Assembly (NCBI GenBank): GCA_019915015.1
Contig: JAHBBC010000025.1
Span: 248,001 to 312,000 of the forward strand
Reading direction: 5' to 3'
Length of the DNA stretch: 64,000 nt
From: Auriscalpium vulgare
Taxonomy: Eukaryota > Basidiomycota > Agaricomycetes > Russulales > Auriscalpiaceae
The number at the start of each line of letters is the position of its first letter. The first letter of the stretch is position 1. Of this stretch, positions 41,294 to 51,146 are shown piece by piece. A program made the position numbers and the translations under genes. The notes under the pieces were generated by a model. It did no database searches and was not told the origin of the DNA. It saw nothing but the letters and a program-made list of their open reading frames with translations.

Positions 41294-43195
41294 TGTAAGG
41301 CGTGCGCCTTCCAGGAAGAATGAGAGTAGGGTTAGGGGAAGATAGGGTTATGAGTCAGCGAGGGTCATAGCGTAGAGCTCCAACTCTATTATCTAATTAC
41401 CGTATATATCCGGTTATAACCCTATACATATGCTAACCGTATACGTATAAACCTGGGATCGACGAAAGACAGTAAATATACGATATACAGATAGTTTATA
41501 TGGAATAGCAATTTGCAATTTGCTGTCAGAGAGTAAGTACTATGATGTTGCTGCAGTACAATCCTTCAGCCTGATACAATATAGATGTCATGCCCATATA
41601 CGGAACCTTAAGGAAGCTTTATCCCTCGGGATTAGCCGGTCATGGTGACGTGCCCTCTCTCTCTTCCTCAGCCTACCATTGAATCCAAGTCCTCACAGGC
41701 CAGCGATGCCAGACATGGTCGAGCACCGTTACACTTCACATGGCAGGCAATTGCTCAGCGCTGCACTCGTCATGCTGCGTCTCAGAGCAAACTGGTCCGA
41801 CAGCTGGCAAGTACCCCGGACGACGCGTGCTTGACCGCAGGGTTCCCCGGGGGTGGCCGCAGAATCTCGTTGCCGCACGGTCTGAGTCTGTGCCAAAGAC
41901 GTACCCCTCACGATGCACGTCTCACAAGGCCGCGGAGCATACCGTACTCCTCCGACGAACTCAAGTTAAATCTTGCCCGCGCGCGCATCTTGCCCGCACG
42001 CGGCGCATCCTGAGCGCATGCGCCCTTCTCCACCCTCTATATCTTTGATATAGGATTTCGCCCGGTTTCTCTTCAGATTTTCCCTTCATTTGCGATAGCC
42101 TGCTTACTGCTCGCTGCTCGATGGGGAAACAGGTGTGCCGGCACTGTGGGGGGAAGGAGCGCGGCCCGCGGGGCGGCGCACATCGAAGAGCTCAGGTGCG
42201 CAGCCACAAGCATGAGGGCAAGTGGGTAGGCGCTTTGTGCAGGTGCGACAGACTGCGCGTCGCAACGACGCAGTCACCGCGCGTTGAACGCCCCTCTCTC
42301 TGCAACCATGTCCCGGCTCTCGCTCTACCTCAGCTGCTCGCGCCTGCCGCCGCATCGTGCGCGACAACACCGCAAATGGTGTGCCCTCTCCCTCCCTTCC
42401 CACACAACCTCAACTTGAACGACTGACCACACACCACAGTCCTCCGCATGATCAGATACAGCGCGCAACGCGCCCTTCCGCATGCCCGTCTCGCTCTTTA
42501 CACCATACTCGCCCGACGCTGCACGAGCTTGCGCGGTACACGACAGCCTCGACGCCGGCCGGCGGCGGCCCATGTGCACCGTGCACATCAACCTCGACAC
42601 CGCCCCCGCGCAACGCGCCACCCTGCTCTGTGGTGCCCGATGGCGGGGGAGACTTCTTTTGCTCAACTTGCTCAATGCCCTCGTGATTGATAGTGCATTC
42701 TTCAAAGAGGGTGAAGGAGAAGGTCATGCGCAGGACGCGCCGGTGAGATCCCTCGCAGAGTAGGAGCTAATTATACAAGTACTATGTTTGTGGCTACGCT
42801 ACGGTGCAATATATATGTAGGACTAGTGTCAACAAGTGAGGCTTCATTGATGCGACATATGCCCAGAGCCTTAGAACTTGTATACAAGCTTACAGGCGAA
42901 GTTTCATGTGTTTAATCGACGGGATCGGACCCTGTAGGAAATCCTTTAGGAGCAGATGACAAAGCATGTGCAAATACTATATGGTTACCGTATAAAAACT
43001 GTTTACTATCCTATATATACCCTATCCGTATATTTTTTCCAAAAGTGGTATACGTATAGTATATGGCTACCGCTATGACATAGCGGTAGCGGGCCCGAGA
43101 TGAGAGGCAGCTTTTTCACACTTGTACTACGACCATCTGAACAGAGACGGATCGTGTGTACTACGCGTGATCTAAGAAGCTACTACCACGTTACA
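41294..43195 (+). repeat. 3' LTR of element 3, split by an insertion
   Basis: LTR bases 1-79 lie at 41294-41372 and bases 80-189 at 43086-43195. Between them is a 1,706-bp insert plus a repeat of the LTR bases CATAGCG. Outside the insert I see no difference from the 5' LTR. Confidence 0.9.
41373..43078. mobile_element. 1.7-kb AT-edged insertion in the 3' LTR of element 3, probably a non-autonomous DNA transposon
   Basis: Flanked by a direct repeat CATAGCG (41366-41372 and 43079-43085; 8 bp if one mismatch is allowed). Both ends are very AT-rich with repeated ACCGTATA-type motifs and their complements (41400-41450 and 42980-43065). The middle (about 41950-42770) is GC-rich with overlapping frames of about 100 codons on both strands and no recognisable domain. 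No transposase is seen. The layout suggests a non-autonomous element that carries foreign, possibly captured host, DNA. Terminal inverted repeats are weak: the right end reversed (TCATAGCGGTAG) resembles the junction TCATAGCGTAG at the left. An 8-bp duplication would fit hAT-like elements, but this is not shown. Confidence 0.6.
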
Positions 43196-43289
43196 GCGCC
43201 CGACCATGTGCGACCAGACGTGTATGCGCCGCGCGGGCTCGTGCATGACGGCTTGGGGGCCAGCAACCACGCTGAAAAGACACTGCATG

Positions 43290-43770
43290 CTTGACGTGCA
43301 TTGCTGGAAAGCGACCGGTCACGCTCACGGTATCCGCGAGTGATCTTCAGTGTGGTAATGAAGGCGCGCTTGATAATATCGGCTGATGGCAGCACATGCC
43401 GGAGCGGGTGGCAGCTTCTGGTCTGCCCGCAAAGAGCTCGGCGGCCAGCCAGTAGCGATTGGGTCCCGCCATAGTTTGAGAAGCGCGTGGGCATGAAGAC
43501 AACGAGAGCTAGGACGAAAGGCGCAAGAAGCTGCATGATATGCTGTCGTAGTTCTTGGCAGCCACCAGAGCCCGAAATTGGCCACATCGCGAGACACATT
43601 TGAGGAATTGCAGATGTCAAAAGAGATGCTAGGCGGGATCACGTCGTCGCCAGGATCTGCACCAAGCTGATCTTGAACAAGAGGAGTTACGCTGTCGAAC
43701 GCTGAGGCCCTTTCCTCGGAGCGATACCTGCGAAATGTCGCCCTCACAGCCGAACACAGCCTACGCTTTC
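43290..43770 (-). repeat. dispersed degenerate repeat, type B copy
   Basis: Part of this stretch (about 43370-43560) matches 57160-57350 (shared words include GCTCGG, GGCAGCTTCTGGTCTGCCC and GCACATGCCGGAGC). Minus-strand frames give short hydrophobic stretches (LLAPFVLALVVF). No continuous gene is visible. It lies just outside element 3 and is probably a relic of the same kind of gene as the type A repeat. Confidence 0.45.
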
Positions 43771-43973
43771 AGGTATAGATGGTGGCGAATGCGCTTGCTC
43801 GTCTTGAAAGGGCCGCGTCCGATGCCTGATGTAGAGTAAGATGAACCGATACCAGTCTGTTTCTGCTCGGCCTCAGAAAACGAGAGGATCGAATTTTGAC
43901 GGCTGTGTCAAGTAAACAGCCATGAAACCATGCATTAGAAAAAATGATCCATTCCCTAAGTACATACAGGCTA

Positions 43974-45560
43974 GGAACCCAGCGACTGCGTCTTTACAGG
44001 GGCGTCAGGATATTTTAGCTCCAATCTGAGCGACTCTTTGTGCAAACCGCGCGCGAGGCAGATCCAGGGCCTCGATGTTGTCGACCGAGATTGGCCGTCG
44101 CATTACTGGCCAGCCTGAAGATGATGAGAAGGCTCGAGAAGGCGTCACGGTGACCAAAGAGCCCGATCCATAAACAAACTGCTCCGGCGGCCGTTTGAGC
44201 GCAAACTGGGCGATCCTGCGATCCGGAGAGCATGCCAGATCCGTACCTGACCTGTGAACGCCAGAAAGCTTGTCCAATCGCGGGCAGAGCGCAAATCTTG
44301 CATATGAATCGAGCGCAGCTAGTTCCGGACATAGCGTCGGATGGCGCAGTGAGTTTCGGACAGAGCGTCGGATAAGAAGGGAACCGGGTCCTGCAGCTAG
44401 GCAGGTTGCATGGCATATACGGGTGGGCGATTGGAGCATCGTCGGACGTGGGGGCAGCCTCGGGTGCGTAATATTACTCCTGGTCAAAGGAGACCGTGAG
44501 CACGCGGTCGCACCACGATCCAGCTGATCGGACGCACCGCATATTCAACCGCACCATCTGCTTTCGCCGCTGTTGCCAGCTTATCCAAGACCCAGGCAGC
44601 GATTCAAGGTCGGAGAGTTTTCGACAGCTGGTCGGATGCGACAAGACGACAAGCTGTACTTGAAGCGGTGCGCTCGATTCTCCGTCGATGAAGACCTCGG
44701 TGCATCAAAGACTTCGTAAGATCCCGTCCTGCGTCTTCTAAAAGCAGTGGAGAGTCAGCATGAGGCGCAGGTCGACTATGACGTGGCAGGCTACACACCG
44801 TGCCAACGAAAGAATGAATGATGGACGCCTTGCGCCGCGGGAGGTTGTGCACGAGGGTGAGGAGCGCTGGATATCCTCAGAGGACGGTGTGCAGGATCCA
44901 CGACGGCGGCATGAGGAATGCATACGCCGTGCATGAGAGTCGATTGCGTGTGCTCCTGGGTTTTGGCGATAGCGAGAGCCGCGTTAGGGCTCGTTGGTCG
45001 TCTAGGTCGAAGATGGCGAACGCGGGCTAGGAAGCTGGCTTGGAAGCTGGCTTTCAGCGTGGCTCGTCAAAGGTTTGTATCCACGATGCCGCGATGCCGC
45101 GAACTGGCTACGCGTGGACGCGGGGGTTGACCAGAAGACTGTGTGGTATTAAGACATTGCATCATATTAAAGTCGCAGTGGACGCACCGGGAGATAATTG
45201 AATGGCAGCAGGCCGTTCCCGCAGACCAACTCGGCCTCTTTCCCTCACAAATGCCTATCCATTCAGCCCCCCTCTCTTCGACGACGCCCCTGACGTGTCC
45301 TGAGTGCCGGAAGGTACGCCCTGGGCATAGAGCTTGCATGTGATGCCACTTGCGTCGACGACGTGTCTTGGCAAATCGGAATCGGTGTCGAGTGTGGAAG
45401 AAACGTGCGATGCCGCTGGGGAGAGGCAGGCGCGCGGATGATTAGCAGACGACGGCGTCGAGATAGAAGGAAAGACGTGCCAGGTCGCTCTGTAGTATCC
45501 GGTCGTAGCGAAGTGTTCGTGTCGCCGCTGGACTTCAGATGGATCCGCTTGCCATTTGAT
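43974..45560 (-). repeat. dispersed degenerate repeat, copy A2
   Basis: The best-preserved partner of 6863-8180; the two align almost from end to end with indels. Landmarks are CGTCTTTACAGGGGCGTCAG, ATTCTCCGTCGATGAAG and GACTTCGTAAGATCC. Frames are broken on both strands. The minus-strand upstream end encodes YYRATWHVFPSISTPSSAN, related to the other copies. Confidence 0.55.
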
Positions 45561-45860
45561 GGGGCTCACTGTAAGGCTCGACGGACGGGTGGGGGAAATT
45601 GGGTTGGACGAGCCCTGCCGCGTCGGCTGGCGGCCGGCGGCCGGCTACGAGGCCCGGCGGTCACCGGGCGACCCCTTGCCAATACTCGCGCCTACGAGTA
45701 TCTCTGTGCTAGGCAAATACTCTCGGATATGCCAAATTACAGGTAACGCTTACACAAATTGAGGCGCGATCGACATAATCTTCGTAGAAGTTGTTCCCAT
45801 ATCAGAGTCCATATGCCCCCACACCCGTGAGCCATAAGTAAATACGTCGATGAGCTAGTA

Positions 45861-47858
45861 TCAGTCAACCACCAATTCAACCACCATTGCGGACAGCACT
45901 CGCAAGCCTCCAGTGAGCGCGTCGCGCTCGGCCGTACGCGAGCGCAGGCGCCGGCCCAGCTGCGCTACGGACAAGTGTAGATCAGGCTCCTTCGCCGACG
46001 CCAGCATCGCGAACACGGTGTTCTTGCGCGTCAGCAGGCTGTTGAATGAACGATCCACGTCGTGCAGGACTGCCGTGGCCTGCGAGAGTATCCGGGCGTA
46101 AGCCTTGTCCCCTGCGGACGGATTCAGCAGGCTGTGGAATGCACGATGCAGAACTGCATTGGCCTTCGCGAGCACCCGGCCGGAAGGCTTGTCCCCTGCG
46201 GAAAAATTCAACAACGTTCGATAGAGATGCAACTCGGCGTACCTGCATTCGTGGAGAATGTTTCGTCAATTTTCCACGTCCTGACCTCCCGCGCGCGCTC
46301 CCTCAGCTCGTCCACATCCGCGACGCGCGCATACGGCCGCATCTGCAGAATTTTCGCGCAGGCTGCGACAGCACGTTCCCCATAACGCACGCAGGACGTG
46401 AGCACCGAGAAGCACATACGCTCGTTCGTTTCAAGGTTATCAGAGGACCTGCGGACGCCTACGCTCTGTTTGGGCTTGAGGAAGGACATGGCGACGGATT
46501 GGAGCACGGACGTGAGCTTTTCTCTGATTGCGAAGAGGGCGGGGACGAGGGCTACGGCCGTAGTGCCGAGGCCTCGATCGCGCTGGACTGTGTGTGAGAG
46601 CGTGTGCGTGAGCCATCATGAAGGGAACGAACATCAGCGTTCCTGGTTCCCGCGGGCGTTGGTTGCAGCCTCTCTTATTGGGGAGGTCGAGGTTCCTGGA
46701 GATCAATGTGTGAGCTTTATGATGCACGCCATGTCGTATATAGACTCCAGAGCGCGCACCTCGAAATACGACAGTGCCCTTTGCACTCCTTGCAGCTCAT
46801 TCTGCCACCGATCCATATCCTCCTGTTCCATGCGGCGCTTTCTGAGCGCAAGCGTGACGCGCCCGACCTCACCAACCCAGAACTTGTCCAAGTCCTTAAA
46901 CGCCGCACGGATACTATGCAACAGAGACTCCAGTTCCTCAAACACTCCATTGTCTTCGGGAAACGGTAGATCCTTCGCTGTAATGGCGACGAATTTCACT
47001 GAGATAAAGGGCCATGATAATGTAAACGGCGAACTCACCAACAGCGCGGATGTCCTTCAACCCCCCACACGTCCCTTCCTCAAACGAACTCCGCAGCGCA
47101 ACAAAGTCTGCATGAATATCCCGCGCATCCCCCAGTCTGCGCTCCAAAACGTCCAGCAACGTGTTCTGCGACTGGATGTCCCCGGAGATGTCATTCAGAT
47201 AGCGGTCCGCGTAGTCCTCCGCGAGCTGCAGGAAGGCGATGCAACGCTCTTGCTGTTTCTTGAGTGTCGCGCGCAAAACGGCGACCTGCTGCGCGAGCGT
47301 GCGCTGCTGGGCCGATGGTGCGGCCCCCGCGAGCGCGTCGAGATCTTCGACGAGGGCGGAGAGGCGCTTCATGTTGGTGAGCCACTTGGAGAGCTTCGGG
47401 TCAAGTCGCTCTCGATCCCGCTTCTCCCACTCCTGCTCCTGCTGCTGCTCCTGCGCCCGCACTCGCGCCCGCGCCCGCTCGCGCACTGCCGCCAGCGAGC
47501 TCACCATCGACTCCCTCGGGATTCTGGTCCAGGCCAGCTGCAGCTCCAGCTGATGCTCTATTTCCCAGTCCTGTTCCAACTCCTCCGCGCCCGGCACCGC
47601 GCAAGGCTCCAGGTAGGATTCCTCCCACATCCGCGCACGCACCCGCGCACGCGCCCGCTTCCACCGCTCCCGCGTGAGCCTCCGGGACAGCAGGATCATC
47701 CATCGGGATTGCGGACTCATCGTGCGCTCCAGCGCCCGCTCCTCCTGCTCCCACTCCCGCACCTCCCGCTGCAGCTCCCGCTCCCGCTCCCGCTGCATAT
47801 CCCGCTCCCGCTCCTGCTCCCGCTCCCGCTTTCGCTGTATCTCCCGCCACAGCCGCAT
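45861..47858 (-). CDS. predicted helical protein, paralog of 58605-60091
   Basis: Model, minus strand: 47858-47039, 46977-46760, about 46671-46633, 46582-46243, 46195-45861; donors and acceptors are GT-AG and phases match the plus-strand paralog exon by exon. The first 100 residues are a Arg/Glu-rich low-complexity extension absent from the paralog. Then come long amphipathic helices: WLTNMKRLSALVEDLDAL, AVLRATLKKQQERCIAFL, DLDKFWVGEVGRV and KLTSVLQSVAMSF. No signal peptide or clear membrane helix is seen. The third exon is doubtful: the acceptor that matches the paralog would run into a TAA, so a later acceptor or a loss of function must be assumed. The last exon carries a 28-residue internal duplication. 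I do not recognise a family; a helical bundle is the likely fold. Confidence 0.6.
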
Positions 47859-47949
47859 CTCCGTGGCTCTAGAGGTTCACTGTGTTTGTGTTCTGAACTT
47901 GACGACAAACTGGAAGACGAGGCGACAAACTTGACGACGAACTAGTACA

Positions 47950-48680
47950 CGTACGGTCTGGCTAATATACCATATCTGCGAGCTGTTGGCAGTGTCAGCA
48001 CCATGTTGGAACCACACGCGGCGTACACGGTGTTGATTTAGGACACCATGCCGCGCACCCATATCGATGGGGGTCTACACGTGTAGGGGTCGGCATCGCT
48101 GCGGCCGTATAGCAGGTGAGTTTCAGAGCTACCTGGTACCGTTGTGAGCACAGCATGTGAGATAAGTACGCGCGGAACAGACCATAGCTCGTACGCCAGT
48201 GCATCCTAGGACACAGCTTGAAATGGACGGTGTATCCGGTGCAATCACATTCGCCCATACACGTGTACACCCCGGATATGAGTGCAGCATGCGTGTCTTA
48301 CACGACGCGCCCTCCGTGTATGATTCTATCCGCATGGAGCACGCCCAGAGGATGTGGGGTAGGGCGCACAAATGCGCGCACAAGTCATGGCGGCGTCGCT
48401 GTCGAGTAGCAGGTGAGTTTCGCTGCTTTGTCGACTGACACAGCCTGGCGCCCCAACACAGCATGTCGGCGGCGCGGAAATTAAAATAATGGAATAGAAC
48501 TCACATATATCGTGTATTCTAGGACGCATCCAGCTTTCTCTGTGCATCCTGTGCAATTTCATGCCGTCAAATCTACACATGTACACCCCGTTGATGTGAG
48601 TGCGCACCCGCCGGTGCATGCAGACACCCTCTTCGACATGCCTCCGAGTGCGGCCTGCCTAGGATAAATGGTAAGTTTAT
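47950..48680. repeat. imperfect tandem repeat of about 300 bp
   Basis: Two diverged units at about 48060-48360 and 48360-48670 share TAGCAGGTGAGTTTC (48110 and 48407), TAGGAC...CAGCTT and GTACACCCCG (48264 and 48581) in the same order, with offsets of about 300-317 bp. There may be a third, weaker unit from 48000. No coding content was recognised. Confidence 0.5.
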
Positions 48681-48814
48681 TTGCCTTGGTATCCTCAGAC
48701 ATACGACGTGTTTCGCACCCGTCAACGAGTTCCACTGCCAGGCTTCAGGTCAGCGGTGAGACGAGCGGGCACGATTATGACGCCGACGCCGCATGTACAA
48801 CGCATGTGAACAAT

Positions 48815-49470
48815 TGCGGTGCTCGCCTTGACGCTGGGTTCCGGCGAAAGCGATAGCTGGTTTTGTGTTCTTCCAGGATCCCCTAGAAGGCGACACTGCC
48901 CTGAGGCAGCACTAAGGACTTTCTTGAGGCGCATTGGTCGCCCAGGTCGAAGATGGCGAATGTGTGAGGACTACGAAGCTGGCTATCGGCGTGGCTCGTC
49001 AAGGGAATATTTGCACGCCGTCGCGTTATCTGCTCGGAGTGCTGCGACTGGTCGCTACGCGTGGACGCGGGGACAGACCAGTAGACTGTGGAGTATTCAG
49101 ACGTTGCATCAAATTAGAGTCGCAGTGGACGCACCTGATGGGAGCGGGCCCTGCTCACGGACCGCGTCCATCTCTCTCCCTCGGCAGGGTGTCATCCATT
49201 CGGCTGGCCCCTTCCGTGTACTGAGTGCTTGAGGTAGCCAAGGCACACAATCACGATGACGGGTCTTGGAAGAGCTGTCGACTTCCGGAGAAACGTGCGA
49301 TGCACAGGGAGAGACAGGCGCGCAAAAGATTAGCATACAACGGCGTCGAGATAGCAGGAGAGACGTGCCAAGCCGCTCTGTAGTACGCATGCCTTCTAGT
49401 CGTAGCAAGTCGTAGCACAGAGTCCGAGTCGCCGCCCGCCAAGTTCAGACTGATCTGCTTGTCGATTGGT
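48815..49470 (-). repeat. dispersed degenerate repeat, partial copy A3
   Basis: Matches the distal half of copies A1 and A2 (for example 44930-45480): GGCGAAAGCGATAGCTGG, CCAGGTCGAAGATGGCGAA, CGTGGACGCGGG, and near the end GCGTCGAGATAG. The minus strand encodes AYYRAAWHVSPAISTP, alike in the other copies. It is interrupted and frameshifted. Confidence 0.5.
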
Positions 49471-50105
49471 AGTTTGGCATAGGTTAAGGCTCAAAAGTGG
49501 GGTGAGGTGGGTTGGATGAAGCGTGTGGAGAGGAGCTGATAGAAAGTGGTAAACCGATAAACCGTTCGAACTCGGTGAAGCTTGAAGCGTATATGCAGCG
49601 CACCTCAAGCTGATTACTTGTCCGCTCTTCCATGAGAAAGCTGCCGAATACGCTTGTGCAACTGCAGAACGAATTGGTAGCTGTACCTAGAGTAAGTACT
49701 GCTGGCAGTGACTTGCTAGCAATTGCCCAAGAGCCGTGAGAGGTCGCGAGAGGCTGCGAGGCAAAGTCGAACTATCCACGTGACGCGGCCGACGTCGCTC
49801 TAGATCTTCGGCTTCGGCGGAGCCGCAGCCACTCGGCAACACCAATTTGCTTGCATCTGCGGTCGGTCTGCCCGTCTCTCGACACACAACGGCGGACTTT
49901 CTGACTCGCGGGAGTAAGTTTGGCCAGGCAGTCGCCGCGCCTCCTGGTGCGTCTACGTGTCTTGTTCGACGGTGACGGTCTTCATGCGTTTACAGCAGGG
50001 TGCACACTCTTCAATCTCCCAGTCAGCGTGCGTTTTCCATCGTGTCCCTCAGACGTGTCGCATAACTCTGCTTTACAGTCTTCGATCGATCGTGCGCCTC
50101 GCGTT

Positions 50106-51146
50106 ATGGCTACAGTCAATTTGGACATCCAAATCATCGTCATCGAATGGGTATACCGGTCCTCTCAACACGCTACCATCGACTATCCCACCCTCCGTGC
50201 TTGTGCGCTGGTATGCCGGGCGTGGACACCAATCGCACAGCGCCTCCTCTTCCGCCGACTGCCCCAACTCCAGTTCAACAGTCCCGATGCGATCGGCCTC
50301 AGGCTCCTCCGTACGCTACGCGCGACGCCCCACCTGGCCGCGTACGTCCACTCATTCCTCTTCAATCCTTTGGGTTATGAAAGCGACGGAGACGACGAGT
50401 ATTCCGTGCTAGAGCTGTGCACCAACATCGTAGGCATCACCTTAAAACCCAGCGCAGGGAAGCACGCCTCCGTGGCGCGCTTGCAGGCGATGTCCATGCG
50501 CCCCGTCTTCCTCAGCGTACTAGGCGACGCTGTGTTTGTCGATCGCATCATAAATCTATGGCCCAGCATCCGCAGCATTGAATTGCTCATGCGGCGCTCA
50601 ATAGACGCCAACCTGAATGAGGTGCGCATGCCCCGTACGCTGCAGGCGCTCGCCACCCCCGCGTGGATCGTGGCCAACCGCCGGGCGGTACCCACATCTG
50701 ACAACACGGCGCCAGCCCTGCGCGACCTCGAGCTGCTGCAGCACGTCGACTGGGCGGACGCCGGTATGTGCGCTGCCCTCGTCCGCTCAAACATGCTCGC
50801 GCAGCTGCGCACTCTCGTCGCTACAGACCCACTTCCACACGCGGTGCTCGAGACGGCCGCGAGCCTCGAGACGCTCGTGCTCACGAGGCTGCCGAAGGAG
50901 GCGTACGTGCTCCCGCCCGGCCTCAAGCATCTTGGATACCACTTCCACGGCCGCGAGGAAGAGTGGGTTGCCCATGCACGGCTGCTCTTGGACGCTGCGC
51001 GCGCGCTGGCCGGACTGCGACTTGTCACGGCGACGCGGCGGTCGTCGCGGGCGGTGCTGGAAGAGTTCAAGATGGCTTGTCGGGATGGCGGGGTGGAATT
51101 TGCGGTCTATGACGATCCGAGGTGCTTCCGTGTGAGTGAGAATTAG
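50106..51146 (+). CDS. F-box-like protein
   Basis: Single-exon frame of 346 aa from the ATG at 50106; an upstream in-frame extension has no ATG. The N-terminus (IVIEWVYRSS, LRACALVCRAW, RLLFRRL) is the F-box-like motif found in hundreds of Agaricomycete proteins; in such proteins it recruits substrates to SCF ubiquitin ligases through Skp1. The rest is Leu-rich without canonical leucine-rich repeats and closes with GLKHLGYHF, LVTATRRSSRAVLEE and VEFAVYDDPRCF, a C-terminal pattern shared with the genes at 50787-52655 and 63110-63781. The stop follows a GTGTGAGTG that could also be a splice donor. It is convergent with its paralog on the minus strand. Confidence 0.75.
   Translation: MATVNLDIQIIVIEWVYRSSQHATIDYPTLRACALVCRAWTPIAQRLLFRRLPQLQFNSPDAIGLRLLRTLRATPHLAAYVHSFLFNPLGYESDGDDEYSVLELCTNIVGITLKPSAGKHASVARLQAMSMRPVFLSVLGDAVFVDRIINLWPSIRSIELLMRRSIDANLNEVRMPRTLQALATPAWIVANRRAVPTSDNTAPALRDLELLQHVDWADAGMCAALVRSNMLAQLRTLVATDPLPHAVLETAASLETLVLTRLPKEAYVLPPGLKHLGYHFHGREEEWVAHARLLLDAARALAGLRLVTATRRSSRAVLEEFKMACRDGGVEFAVYDDPRCFRVSEN

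Larger units (their letters stand above)
31511..43195 (+). mobile_element. Ty3/gypsy chromovirus (element 3) with three in-frame ORFs and a nested insertion
   Basis: Short LTRs of 189 bp begin TGTAAGGCG and end CACGTTACA. The 5' LTR is 31511-31699; the 3' LTR is 41294-41372 plus 43086-43195, split by an insertion. The 5-bp target duplication is GCGCC (31506-31510 and 43196-43200). The LTR halves match without a difference, so the element is young. It encodes Gag-protease (31793-35611), RT-RNaseH-integrase-chromodomain (35645-39010) and a third ORF (39071-41092). All three are in the same frame, divided only by TGA at 35609 and TGA at 39008, with no further stop in between. Without the nested insertion it would be about 10.0 kb. 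Confidence 0.93.

Noticed and set aside
42100..42770. Overlapping frames of about 90-126 codons in the core of the 1.7-kb insertion
   Set aside because: Frames overlap on both strands with biased composition and no domain; not enough to call a gene.
49920..50105. Upstream in-frame extension of the F-box-like gene
   Set aside because: It would need a TTG start; the ATG at 50106 gives the N-terminus that matches the paralog.
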